This document shows, one piece after another, positions 35,244 through 43,112 of a stretch of DNA of 64,000 bases. Every line of letters starts with the position of its first letter. Within the stretch, counting starts at the first letter, position 1. Location of the stretch: the NCBI GenBank assembly GCA_030705925.1, contig JAUZPM010000002.1, positions 1 to 64,000 on the forward strand, written 5' to 3'. This DNA comes from Bacillota bacterium (lineage in GTDB: Bacteria; Bacillota; Clostridia; Oscillospirales; Feifaniaceae). The notes under the pieces were generated by a model. The model was not told the DNA's origin and ran no database searches. It saw only the letters and a list, made by a program, of their open reading frames with translations. The translations under genes and the position numbers were made by a program.

Positions 35244-37826
35244 TTGAGAAAATCAAATGCAAAAACCTGGTTTAAATTCGGCTGCATCGCTTCTGCATTG
35301 TTCGTTCTTGTATCTTTTTTTGCGTTTTACTGGACTAAAATGCCGTTTCGCTATAATAACATGATTTATACTTATAAATTCACGTTATGGGATCTAGTCA
35401 GGTATCTAGGAAATATGGATGCATTTAAGGCGCATATAGGCAATGATAAAGTTGCTGAAGAAATGATGAAAGTATTTAGGGATTTTACATTAATTTTTTA
35501 TACCATGATGCTGATTCCTATACTTTACGCCATTTATGCTGTTTTGGCCGTTACCAAGTTTGAAAAAAGCCATTTTTTTGGAAACATAGCTGCCACTACA
35601 ACTATGGTGCTTACGGTTTTTATGGCGGTTGTTGATGTGGATATCTGGGAACGCGCCAGTATGGATCCTAATGCTAAATATGTACTTCCTGGTTTTTTAA
35701 CTCTTATAATCTGTAAAGGAGTTTTTATTGTGCTTTTAGGAGCGACTGTACATAAAACACTTATACATAGGTTTAGAGACGACAAGAGGGTTTGGACATG
35801 CTCTTCCTGCGGTCAGGAGAACTCGATTGAAACACATATGTGTGGGTCTTGCGGGTCTTTACGCTATAACTCGGGAAAATCAAAGTACGAGAGATACCTT
35901 CTCCGTTTTTGGTATGACCATGATTTCAGAACTATGATTTTTACGATCATTTCAGGTATTACACTGGTCTTAAGTCTTTTAAAAGTTAAGTTTTCGTTAT
36001 TTGGTTTTGAATTTGATATTGCATGGATTGCAATTATATTATCGGGCACTCCTATGCTTTGGATGGCGATTTATGGATTATTTACTAGGCTTGATATAAA
36101 AGCTGGTGTTCTTGTTTCGCTTGCGCTTATCGCAGCTGTCTATATCAATGCTTATTTTGCTGCCGGCGAAGTGGCGTTTATAATGATGGTCGGAGAACTT
36201 CTGGAAAACAGCACTATGCGAAAGGCAAGAGAAGGATTATCAGGTCTGATAAGTCTAGCGCCAAAGACTGCAAGAGTTCTGGTGGATGGAACCGAAAAAG
36301 TTATTTCAGCGTCTCAGGTGAATATCGGTGATCATATCTTGGTAAAGCCGGGTGAAACGATTCCTGTTGACGGCAAAATTTTAAGTGGAGAAACTTCGGT
36401 AAATCAGGCAGTTATGACAGGCGAGTCGATGCCTGTTGCCAAAACGGCCGGAGATGAAGTTTTTGTCGGGACAATTAATCAGCACGGTGCTATTGAAATC
36501 GAAACAACAAAGATTGGCGCAGATTCTTCTCTTGGCAAGATGATCAGCCTTGTCAAAGAAGCCGAAGAAAAGAAAGCACGTGTAGTAAGGATTGCGGACA
36601 AATGGGCTGGATATATTGTGCCGGTTGCACTCTTTATTGCAATCCTTGTTTATTTTGGCGGCGCCTCACTGAGCCAAGGAATGGTTATACTTGCAAGCCA
36701 TCATAAAACCGGGAGCCAGTATTATAACCAGATTCAAAGAGCAGTTACAGTGCTTGTTGTTTTTTGCCCATGTGCACTGGTGCTTGCAACGCCTACCGCA
36801 ATGATGGCGGCAATCGGGAACGCAACCAAAAAAGGAATACTTATAAAATCAGGCGAAGCTCTTGAACTTATGAGCAGGATTACGGCGATCGCATTTGATA
36901 AGACAGGGACTATTACAGAGGGAAAGCCAGCCGTAGTTTCCACTTTATGCTTCAATGGCTCAAGAGAAAATGAACTCATAAGTCTTGCGGCAAGTGCAGA
37001 GCGTCTTAGCGAACATCATCTTGGGCAAGCTGTCATTAGATTCGCTGAACAAAAAGGTATTGAAACACTTCCTGCTGATAACTTTCTAATGCACTCCGGC
37101 AAAGGTATATCTGTCAATATAAAAGGTTATCCCGTATTTGTTGGCAACATCCGCCTTATGGAGGAAAACGGCATTGCTATATCAGAGGATGAAAAAGAAC
37201 AGGTTCAGGAACAGCAGAAAAACGGAAAAACTGTTTTACTTGTATCTGATCAAAAACATCTATTAGGGTTTATATCTGTTGCAGATACCGTAAAGAAAAA
37301 TGCTCGGGATTCTGTTTTAAAGCTAAAAAATGCGGGCATAAAAAATGTTGTGCTGATCACCGGCGATAATGAAGTAACAGCTAACGCTATTGCAACTCAA
37401 ACAGATATTGTAAATGTTTATTCTTCACAACTTCCGGAAGATAAGGTGAACGTCGTCAAAAAGCTTATGGAGAATTCAAGCGTTGCAATGGTTGGAGACG
37501 GTGTAAACGATGCACCGGCTCTAGCAACAGCTAACGTAGGTATTGCTATGGGTGCGATGGGAACTGATATAGCGATAGAGGCGGCTGACATAGCTTTGAT
37601 GAGTGATGAGCTTGAAAGGCTGCCTGAGCTTATTGATCTCTCAAAAAAGACAATGAGTACAATAAAAATCAATATTATTATATCTATGTGTATAAATGCC
37701 CTCGCAATTACAGCTGCAGCAGCAGGAATTTTAAATCCGGCTATGGGTGCAATTGTTCATAATGCCGGCTCTGTCCTGGTTGTAGCAAATTCAGCCATGA
37801 TGCTGAAATACAAGCTTAATCAATGA
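35244..37826 (+). CDS. P1B-type metal ATPase with membrane/zinc-finger front end
   Basis: Heavy-metal-transporting P-type ATPase, 860 residues. Core motifs: TGES (392-395), CPC in the sixth-core helix (508-510), phosphorylation site DKTGT (552-556), and GDGVNDAP. The usual SEHP motif reads SEHHL (H591-H592), an oddity. Instead of an HMA domain, the first 180 residues hold about four membrane segments and the next part a RanBP2-type zinc finger: W184, C186, C189, N193, C200 and C203 fit WxCx2Cx3Nx6Cx2C exactly. The last membrane block ends VHNAGSVLVV. Zn, Cd, Co or Mn export is possible; the position next to zur favours zinc. Start is TTG with GGGGAT upstream. Confidence 0.88.
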   Translation: MRKSNAKTWFKFGCIASALFVLVSFFAFYWTKMPFRYNNMIYTYKFTLWDLVRYLGNMDAFKAHIGNDKVAEEMMKVFRDFTLIFYTMMLIPILYAIYAVLAVTKFEKSHFFGNIAATTTMVLTVFMAVVDVDIWERASMDPNAKYVLPGFLTLIICKGVFIVLLGATVHKTLIHRFRDDKRVWTCSSCGQENSIETHMCGSCGSLRYNSGKSKYERYLLRFWYDHDFRTMIFTIISGITLVLSLLKVKFSLFGFEFDIAWIAIILSGTPMLWMAIYGLFTRLDIKAGVLVSLALIAAVYINAYFAAGEVAFIMMVGELLENSTMRKAREGLSGLISLAPKTARVLVDGTEKVISASQVNIGDHILVKPGETIPVDGKILSGETSVNQAVMTGESMPVAKTAGDEVFVGTINQHGAIEIETTKIGADSSLGKMISLVKEAEEKKARVVRIADKWAGYIVPVALFIAILVYFGGASLSQGMVILASHHKTGSQYYNQIQRAVTVLVVFCPCALVLATPTAMMAAIGNATKKGILIKSGEALELMSRITAIAFDKTGTITEGKPAVVSTLCFNGSRENELISLAASAERLSEHHLGQAVIRFAEQKGIETLPADNFLMHSGKGISVNIKGYPVFVGNIRLMEENGIAISEDEKEQVQEQQKNGKTVLLVSDQKHLLGFISVADTVKKNARDSVLKLKNAGIKNVVLITGDNEVTANAIATQTDIVNVYSSQLPEDKVNVVKKLMENSSVAMVGDGVNDAPALATANVGIAMGAMGTDIAIEAADIALMSDELERLPELIDLSKKTMSTIKINIIISMCINALAITAAAAGILNPAMGAIVHNAGSVLVVANSAMMLKYKLNQ

Positions 37827-37852
37827 TAAAAAAATTATATCTTTAATTGAAG

Positions 37853-37884
37853 AAAAATCCCCGTTATCTGCGGGGATTTTTTTG
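37853..37884 (+). terminator. Terminator after the P1B ATPase
   Basis: AAAATCCCCG pairs with CGGGGATTTT and is followed by TTTTG. Confidence 0.85.
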
Positions 37885-37992
37885 TTTTCAAGATAGAAAC
37901 TGTGCTTTTTACAAACAGTCAAAGGGAACGAATTTATTTCTTTACACGTATAGTGTTATTGTCAATCCATGTAGAAAGGATGAAATATACTA

Positions 37993-38187
37993 ATGATAAA
38001 CGAAATGAAACAAGAAGACACTATGAGATATAGGCAGCCTACATTGTTTCTCGGATATGCCGCTGTTCCAAACCAAAGTTTACAGCAGGTCTATGATGAA
38101 GCAAGGGCGTTAACAAGAGGAACAATTTTCCCTGAATTGGATTTGCCTTATGGGGTTTACGGCAGGGAGGGATATTTACCATGGTAG
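37993..38187 (+). CDS. cotJA: Spore coat-associated protein CotJA
   Basis: Small coat protein of 64 residues whose central part (VPNQSLQQVYDEARAL, RGTIFPELDLPYGVYG) matches the CotJA family. In Bacillus cotJABC is a sigma-E operon encoding spore-coat inner components. Several in-frame ATGs exist; the first has AAAGGATG somewhat far upstream (11 bases), so the exact start is uncertain. It overlaps cotJB by seven bases. Confidence 0.88.
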   Translation: MINEMKQEDTMRYRQPTLFLGYAAVPNQSLQQVYDEARALTRGTIFPELDLPYGVYGREGYLPW

Positions 38188-38558
38188 ATTACGGATATGA
38201 TGATTTTATGGAAGAATATCTCCAAAAGAGAGAATCAAAAGAAGTAAACGCTAAGCCAATGGAAATTCGCCAGCCCGAAATGCGTCAGCCTGAAATGCGG
38301 ACTACCCCAATGAGTAACAGGCAGGAAAGTCTTTTACGTAAAATTCAAGAGTATGAATTCTATGCAATAGACTTGAATTTATATCTTGACACTCATCCGA
38401 CTGATAAACGTGCATTGCGCATGTTTAAAGAGACAGTTGAAAAGTCGAAACAGCTAGAATCTGAATACGTTGAGAATTACGGCCCGCTTAAGGCAAGCGA
38501 CGCAACAAACAAAGACTATTGGACATGGATCGAAAGCCCATGGCCATGGGAAAGATAG
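38181..38558 (+). CDS. cotJB: Spore coat protein CotJB
   Basis: 125-residue protein. The CotJB family domain begins near residue 45 (RQESLLRKIQEYEFYAIDLNLYLDTHP) and ends at YWTWIESPWPWE. The 45-residue N-terminal extension has three near repeats of RQPEMR-type hexapeptides (about residues 29-40), low-complexity and not seen in short CotJB. It is coupled to cotJA by overlap and to cotJC by a 14-base gap. Confidence 0.9.
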   Translation: MVDYGYDDFMEEYLQKRESKEVNAKPMEIRQPEMRQPEMRTTPMSNRQESLLRKIQEYEFYAIDLNLYLDTHPTDKRALRMFKETVEKSKQLESEYVENYGPLKASDATNKDYWTWIESPWPWER

Positions 38559-38572
38559 ACGAGGTGTAGTAT

Positions 38573-39142
38573 ATGTGGATTTATGAAAAGAAAACAGAGT
38601 ATCCGATTAAAATTAGAAATAAAAACCCCAAACTCGCACAGTTCATTTTGACACAATATGGCGGCCCTGATGGCGAGCTTGGAGCGTCGTTGCGTTATTT
38701 GTCTCAGCGTTTTTCTATGCCTGATGATATTTCCAAAGGTACATTAAATGACATAGGTACAGAGGAACTGGCCCATTTGGAAATAATCGGCGCAATTGTT
38801 CATCAATTGACTTCAGGAGTAGGAGCAAAGGATTTTGAAAAATCGGGCGTTGGTGCTTACTACGTAGATCATACCAATGCCGTATATCCTGCCTCTGCAT
38901 CCGGTTCTCCTTGGACGGCGGCGTATATTCAGTCAAAAGGTGATCCGATAACAGACATTATGGAGGATATGGCTGCTGAACAAAAGGCACGTACAACATA
39001 TGATAACATACTGAAACTTTCAGATGACCCTGATGTAAATGAAATTATCAAGTTTCTGCGCGAAAGGGAAGTAGTGCATTTTCAACGTTTTGGCGAGGTT
39101 TTAAATAATCTTCAAGCTAATATCAAGCCTAGGAAACTATAA
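38573..39142 (+). CDS. cotJC: Spore coat protein CotJC (manganese-catalase family)
   Basis: Member of the manganese catalase family in the spore coat, 189 residues. The dinuclear manganese ligands are visible: Glu in GELGAS, ExxH in EELAHLE, Glu in EDMAAEQKAR and ExxH in REREVVHFQ. Begins MWIYEKKTEYP as in homologues. It probably detoxifies peroxide in the coat, but coat-bound activity has not been shown here. Confidence 0.93.
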   Translation: MWIYEKKTEYPIKIRNKNPKLAQFILTQYGGPDGELGASLRYLSQRFSMPDDISKGTLNDIGTEELAHLEIIGAIVHQLTSGVGAKDFEKSGVGAYYVDHTNAVYPASASGSPWTAAYIQSKGDPITDIMEDMAAEQKARTTYDNILKLSDDPDVNEIIKFLREREVVHFQRFGEVLNNLQANIKPRKL

Positions 39143-39163
39143 TACAATAATACAGTTTCTATT

Positions 39164-39206
39164 AAAAAAGCATCTTTTATGCGTTTTTGCAAGGGATGCT
39201 TTTTTG
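39164..39206 (+). terminator. Terminator after cotJC
   Basis: AAAAAAGCATC pairs with GATGCTTTTTT across a 20-base loop, ending in T. Confidence 0.6.
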
Positions 39207-39365
39207 TATAATGCGGCAGTCGATGCGGAGCTTTCCACAAGAAAGGATGGCCACGATTGTAGGCACTGCGTCAAGGCTTATGAATCAGCGAAAACTGGAC
39301 GTAACTGCTTGAATGAACATTTAGAACGCGAACAAGATATCATAGTATCAAAGGGGGCTACATAA
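39204..39365 (+). CDS. Unrecognised 53-codon frame coupled to the next gene
   Basis: A short frame starting at TTG reads as a plausible soluble peptide with cysteines (KDGHDCRHCVKAYESAKTG, then NCLNEHLERE). Its stop TAA shares a base with the ATG of the next gene (TAATG), and AAAGGGGG precedes both. There is no clear ribosome binding site at the TTG, which sits at the base of the cotJC terminator. It could be a small gene or the 3' end of a truncated one brought in with the phage-like gene that follows. Confidence 0.35.
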   Translation: MYNAAVDAELSTRKDGHDCRHCVKAYESAKTGRNCLNEHLEREQDIIVSKGAT

Positions 39366-39619
39366 TGAAGAAACGCAAAAGAAAATATGAATTCTCGAAA
39401 GTGATACTTACCTGGGTGACGGGCGGCGTCATATTTGTGACTGTTTTTGCGTGTATTATGTCTTGGAAGACCAATGATATGAGCGTGTTCCAGTATCTTA
39501 TCCCGGCAGTTTTCACGGAACTCGCGACTGCGACGGGGTTTTATTTCAACAAGGCAAAAGCTGAAAACTTAGTTAAAATTCAAAAGAATGTGCCGCAGGA
39601 TAAAAGCGAAGGCGAATAA
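39365..39619 (+). CDS. Small two-segment membrane protein, phage-type
   Basis: 84 residues with a basic start (MKKRKRKYEFSKV) and two hydrophobic segments (about 14-30 and 42-60), ending in a charged tail with FYFNKAKAEN. This pattern is typical of small membrane proteins in Clostridial prophage tail/lysis regions and mobile elements. No other phage gene is present, so it may be a remnant or a recruited gene. Strong ribosome binding site AAAGGGGG. Confidence 0.55.
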   Translation: MKKRKRKYEFSKVILTWVTGGVIFVTVFACIMSWKTNDMSVFQYLIPAVFTELATATGFYFNKAKAENLVKIQKNVPQDKSEGE

Positions 39620-39647
39620 AAGAAAGGATTTTTAAAATATGTTGTTA

Positions 39648-39676
39648 TTGACAATAAGTGAGTACTTTGATACATT
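39648..39676 (+). promoter_or_regulatory. Promoter of the endonuclease/phosphatase-family gene
   Basis: TTGACA (39648-39653) and TACATT (39671-39676) are 17 bases apart. Confidence 0.65.
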
Positions 39677-39704
39677 AAGCAGGTAATTAAAAAGAGAGAG
39701 GAAA

Positions 39705-40544
39705 ATGCAAATGAACAGCGTGAATGTTAAAGAAGACGGCTTCATTCGCATAATGACAAGTAATGTTTGGGGCAACTGTGGTGCGAATTTAATTGCTAAC
39801 AGAGATGATTTGCTGGCGCAGGTTTTTCTCAGTTTGTTGCCGGATGTAATCGGTATGCAGGAGTTTTCGCCTAAAATTCGCGGAGAGATACCTAACCTCA
39901 CGGAGCTTATATCAAGCTGTTATGCCGAGGTGGAGGTGGAAGCAGGGGAGTATTTAAACAATTACACTCCGCTGGTGTATCTTCGTGATAAATACAGTGT
40001 GCTTAAATCTGGATTTCACTCATACAGCGGGCTTAATGACAAAAATTCAAAATCTATCACTTGGGCGGTGTTTCAAAGTCATGTGGAGGATGTCCGTTTT
40101 GCCGTATGCTCAACGCATTTTTACTGGACTGGCGATGAGGCAGGCAATGCTGCAAGACTTAATAATTGCGATGAGTTAAAGGCTGTTACTGATGGGATTT
40201 TAAAAGACTATAATGTACCTGTTTTCTGCATAGGGGACTTTAACTGCACTATCGGAAGTGAGCCAATGAGCAAGCTTTTTGCACACGGTTTTACTGATAC
40301 GCATGATGCGGCAACTTTACACGCATCTAATTCAGGGGGGCATCATAATTATCCGGAATGGGATGAAAAAACGAATACATTTAAAAATGCGCCTAAACCC
40401 ATAGGTACATATGATAATTCAATTGATCATATTCTTTTAACGGGGGAACGGGCAGACATTTTTGTTTACGAAACTGTTGAAATGCAAGATGCGCTTGATG
40501 CATCTGACCATTGCCCGGTTTTTGCTGATGTCAGAATTGATTAA
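39705..40544 (+). CDS. Endonuclease/exonuclease/phosphatase (EEP) family protein
   Basis: 279-residue EEP-fold hydrolase without a signal peptide. Motifs in order: TSNVWG (Asn), GMQEF (metal Glu), CIGDFNC (catalytic Asp and Asn), SIDHILL and ASDHCPV (catalytic Asp-His). The fold covers nucleases, lipid and sugar phosphatases; no extra domain identifies the substrate. It has its own promoter and terminator and is not linked to neighbours. Confidence 0.82.
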   Translation: MQMNSVNVKEDGFIRIMTSNVWGNCGANLIANRDDLLAQVFLSLLPDVIGMQEFSPKIRGEIPNLTELISSCYAEVEVEAGEYLNNYTPLVYLRDKYSVLKSGFHSYSGLNDKNSKSITWAVFQSHVEDVRFAVCSTHFYWTGDEAGNAARLNNCDELKAVTDGILKDYNVPVFCIGDFNCTIGSEPMSKLFAHGFTDTHDAATLHASNSGGHHNYPEWDEKTNTFKNAPKPIGTYDNSIDHILLTGERADIFVYETVEMQDALDASDHCPVFADVRID

Positions 40545-40549
40545 ATATA

Positions 40550-40580
40550 AAGCCGTTTGCTTTTGAGCAAGCGGTTTTTG
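40550..40580 (+). terminator. Terminator after the EEP gene
   Basis: CCGTTTGCT pairs with AGCAAGCGG (one G-U pair), followed by a T run. Confidence 0.8.
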
Positions 40581-40624
40581 TTTTAGTTCATTTTTATGCC
40601 AATGTAAATTAACATTAATGATTA

Positions 40625-40652
40625 TTGACATATGCCGAAAAAGAAGTATAAT
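40625..40652 (+). promoter_or_regulatory. Promoter of the DUF134-Mrp-NifX operon
   Basis: Perfect TTGACA (40625-40630) and TATAAT (40647-40652) with 16 bases between. Confidence 0.85.
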
Positions 40653-40674
40653 AAATATAAATGGCATATGCCGA
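40629..40674. repeat. Paired CATATGCCGA repeats at the promoter
   Basis: CATATGCCGA occurs at 40629-40638, overlapping the -35 box, and again at 40665-40674, just past the predicted start. The second copy is part of a perfect palindrome GGCATATGCC (40663-40672). This arrangement is a candidate operator, perhaps for the HTH protein encoded first in the operon. Confidence 0.55.
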
Positions 40675-40693
40675 TAATGGGGTGGTGAAAGAT

Positions 40694-41068
40694 ATGGCAA
40701 GACCAAAAAAATGGCGGCGTGTATGCTGTATGCCAATGAGTCAAAGCTTTGGCCCATTAGAGACAGAAGTCCGAGATCGAAACATTATTCTAATGACTGT
40801 AGATGAATATGAATCTATACGTTTGATAGACTTGGAAGGCATGACCCAGGAAGAATGCGCCGAAGTTATGACTGTTGCCAGAACCACTGCACAGGCTATA
40901 TACAACAGCGCGCGTAAAAAGCTGGCAGAAGCATTGGTAAATGGAAAAGAGCTGCACATCAACGGCGGCGATTTCGTTATTTGCAATGGCGAGCCGCCGG
41001 GATGCGGCTGCAATCATTGTCATAAGAGAAGATGTCAACAAGATTTAGGAGATGAAAATAATGAGTGA
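40694..41068 (+). CDS. DUF134-family DNA-binding protein
   Basis: DUF134 protein of 124 residues. It begins [14 protein letters not shown] and has FGPL, then a sigma-70-region-4-like helix-turn-helix (about residues 35-75: [26 protein letters not shown]). A cysteine cluster near the end ([18 protein letters not shown]) may bind metal or an iron-sulfur cluster. I start it at ATG 40694 for homology to the family and GGGGTGGTG upstream. The gene is followed by Mrp with an eight-base overlap. A regulatory role is inferred. Confidence 0.8.
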   Translation: MARPKKWRRVCCMPMSQSFGPLETEVRDRNIILMTVDEYESIRLIDLEGMTQEECAEVMTVARTTAQAIYNSARKKLAEALVNGKELHINGGDFVICNGEPPGCGCNHCHKRRCQQDLGDENNE

Positions 41069-41897
41069 GGAATGTTCACACGATTGTTCTTCTTGCGAGA
41101 GCGAATGTAATGAAAGAACGGGGGAAAAAACAGATTTTAGGGAGAAATCTAACGAACTGAGCCACATAAAAAAAGTTATAGGGGTGGTCAGCGGCAAGGG
41201 TGGCGTAGGCAAGTCGATTGTTACCTCTATGATGGCAGTATTGGCACAGCGAAAAGGTTTTCAAACTGCTATACTAGACGCAGATATTACCGGACCGTCT
41301 ATACCTAAAGCATTTGGTATCCATGAAAAAGCATCCGGCAGTGAATTGGGATTATTTCCTGCGAAGACAAAGACCGGTATCTCTGTGATGTCTTTAAACC
41401 TTCTTCTTGAAAATGAAACCGATCCAGTAGTATGGCGCGGTCCAATCATTGCCGGTACAGTCAAGCAGTTCTGGACGGATGTTATATGGGGAGACGTGGA
41501 CTATATGTTTATCGACATGCCTCCTGGAACTGGTGACGTACCGTTGACAGTGTTTCAATCAATACCTGTTGATGGAGTTATCATAGTTTCTTCACCTCAG
41601 GAATTGGTTGGCATGATTGTTGAAAAGGCAGTTAATATGGCTAATATGATGAATATACCGATTTTGGGGCTTGTTGAAAATATGAGCTATGTAAAATGTC
41701 CGGACTGCGGTAAAGAATATAAATTATTCGGCGAAAGTCATATAGACGCAATTGCTGAAAAGTTTGGCGTTAAGACAGTGTCTAAAATTCCAATTGATTC
41801 GAAACTTGCCGTTGCCTGTGACGCTGGCATGATCGAACTCTTTGATGGAGGCTGGCTTGATAATATGATTAACATGATTGAAAGCGAGGTAAAATAG
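41061..41897 (+). CDS. Mrp/NBP35-type iron-sulfur carrier ATPase
   Basis: P-loop ATPase of the Mrp/ApbC/NBP35 family that carries and transfers [4Fe-4S] clusters, about 278 residues. The N-terminus has a cysteine set [12 protein letters not shown] as in NBP35; the deviant Walker A is GKGGVGKS, followed by [17 protein letters not shown], and the C-terminal CxxC in [10 protein letters not shown]. The start at ATG 41061 uses AGGAG nine bases upstream. It acts in the cytoplasm; the likely partners are the NifX-like protein encoded next. Confidence 0.9.
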   Translation: MSEECSHDCSSCESECNERTGEKTDFREKSNELSHIKKVIGVVSGKGGVGKSIVTSMMAVLAQRKGFQTAILDADITGPSIPKAFGIHEKASGSELGLFPAKTKTGISVMSLNLLLENETDPVVWRGPIIAGTVKQFWTDVIWGDVDYMFIDMPPGTGDVPLTVFQSIPVDGVIIVSSPQELVGMIVEKAVNMANMMNIPILGLVENMSYVKCPDCGKEYKLFGESHIDAIAEKFGVKTVSKIPIDSKLAVACDAGMIELFDGGWLDNMINMIESEVK

Positions 41898-41898
41898 C

Positions 41899-42285
41899 GT
41901 GAGAGTTGCGGTTACTTATGAAGACGGGCAGGTGTTCCAGCATTTTGGACATACAGAGAGTTTTAAGGTGTATGATATTAAAAATAATGAAGTTGTCTTA
42001 GCCACAATAGTGAGTACGAATGGCAGCGGGCATGGAGCGCTTGCGGAAATGCTAAAAAGGCTCAATGTAACGACTCTAATCTGCGGCGGCATTGGAGGCG
42101 GGGCTAAGCGCGCATTAGCAGAGGCAAAAATCGAACTATTTGGCGGGGTGACTGGCAGTGCAGACGCTGCAGTTGAGTCGCTTTTAAAAGGAAATTTGGT
42201 ATTTGATTCTGAAGCGACATGCGATCATCACGGCGAACATCACGAAGGTAATTGCAATACGAACGGATGCAAAGATCACAATTAA
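41899..42285 (+). CDS. NifX/NifB-type iron-molybdenum cofactor-binding domain protein
   Basis: Protein of the dinitrogenase iron-molybdenum cofactor (NifX/NafY, PF02579) fold, 128 residues. It contains GQVFQHFGHTESFKVYD and the conserved ICGGIGGGAKRALAEAKIE block. The C-terminus is rich in His and Cys (CDHHGEHHEGNCNTNGCKDH), a likely metal-binding tail. Starts at GTG, two bases after mrp. With Mrp it forms a metallocluster unit; there is no nitrogenase here, so a role in other iron-sulfur handling is inferred. Confidence 0.85.
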   Translation: MRVAVTYEDGQVFQHFGHTESFKVYDIKNNEVVLATIVSTNGSGHGALAEMLKRLNVTTLICGGIGGGAKRALAEAKIELFGGVTGSADAAVESLLKGNLVFDSEATCDHHGEHHEGNCNTNGCKDHN

Positions 42286-42297
42286 AGTAAAAAAATT

Positions 42298-42335
42298 TAA
42301 AGCGGCTTCCGGAAAATCGGTAGCCGCTTTTCGTT
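42298..42335 (+). terminator. Terminator after the NifX-like gene
   Basis: AAAGCGGCT pairs with AGCCGCTTT and is followed by TCGTTT. Confidence 0.75.
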
Positions 42336-42404
42336 TATACTATACAATCTATGAAACTTAGTATATTTTATTATTTAAATTGTATAATAAATTATATAAC
42401 ATTG

Positions 42405-42433
42405 TTGACAAATTAAATAAATAATACTACAAT
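42405..42433 (+). promoter_or_regulatory. Promoter of the RHH-like gene and clpB
   Basis: TTGACA (42405-42410) and TACAAT (42428-42433) are 17 bases apart. No CIRCE or CtsR-type operator is visible in the 180-base gap. Confidence 0.75.
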
Positions 42434-42464
42434 AAACTTATAAAATACAGGAATTGGAGCAAAT

Positions 42465-43100
42465 ATGAAAAAAAGTTTATATAGTCTGTTGCTTTATGAT
42501 GATTTAGTAGCTGCTCTTGACAGGGTAGGATATACAATGAATATAAGCAGGTCAAATCTTATCAATCAGATTATTGCAGATTATTTGTCAATGCAGACGC
42601 CTCATGGTCAACGCCGCGATATATTTGATGAACTTGCACGGCTTATGGTTTCAAAGCCGCCGTTTAGAGTGCAGAGCGATCCGACTGACTCAATGATGTC
42701 TGTATATTCTCGGCTTCAATATCGATACAATCCTACGATAAGGTATTGTATCGAATTATCAAAAGATGGGGATATTGCAGAGGGAGTGCTTAGAGTTACA
42801 ACTCGTACGCAAAGCAATGAACTTTTGGAAGCGCTTAAGAGCTTTTTTACCCTCTGGAAGAATATCGAAAACTACTGTTTGGGCGGAAATGTTCACAGCG
42901 AACTGTCAGAAGGGCGGTTTGAACGCAGTTTTTCGCTAAAAGATAAAAAAATCGGAAGCAGTTCAGATATTGCGGAGGCTATTTCAGGTTATATAAATAT
43001 TTTACACAATGGCTTATCAAATTACCTTTCGGGAGGGACAGAAAGGGAACTTCTGAATCTTTATCAAAACTATATATCAGAGCAATCATCAATAAGTTAA
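42465..43100 (+). CDS. Unknown protein with ribbon-helix-helix-like N-terminus
   Basis: I do not recognise this 211-residue protein. Its first 45 residues (SLLLYDDLVAALDRVG, then SRSNLINQIIADYLS) have the strand-helix-helix layout of ribbon-helix-helix DNA-binding proteins; the rest is a mixed alpha/beta region with no known motif. It lies 12 bases before clpB and shares its promoter, so it may regulate or assist ClpB, which would be an unusual replacement for the missing CIRCE/CtsR control. Inference only. Confidence 0.65.
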   Translation: MKKSLYSLLLYDDLVAALDRVGYTMNISRSNLINQIIADYLSMQTPHGQRRDIFDELARLMVSKPPFRVQSDPTDSMMSVYSRLQYRYNPTIRYCIELSKDGDIAEGVLRVTTRTQSNELLEALKSFFTLWKNIENYCLGGNVHSELSEGRFERSFSLKDKKIGSSSDIAEAISGYINILHNGLSNYLSGGTERELLNLYQNYISEQSSIS

Positions 43101-43112
43101 AGGAGGCTTAAT

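Noticed and set aside
37885-37992. Sigma-E promoter of cotJABC
   Set aside because: One is expected from Bacillus, but no pair of boxes with acceptable match and spacing could be placed.
42286-42464. CIRCE or CtsR operator for clpB
   Set aside because: No TTAGCACTC-type inverted repeat or tandem GGTCAAA-type heptads were seen.
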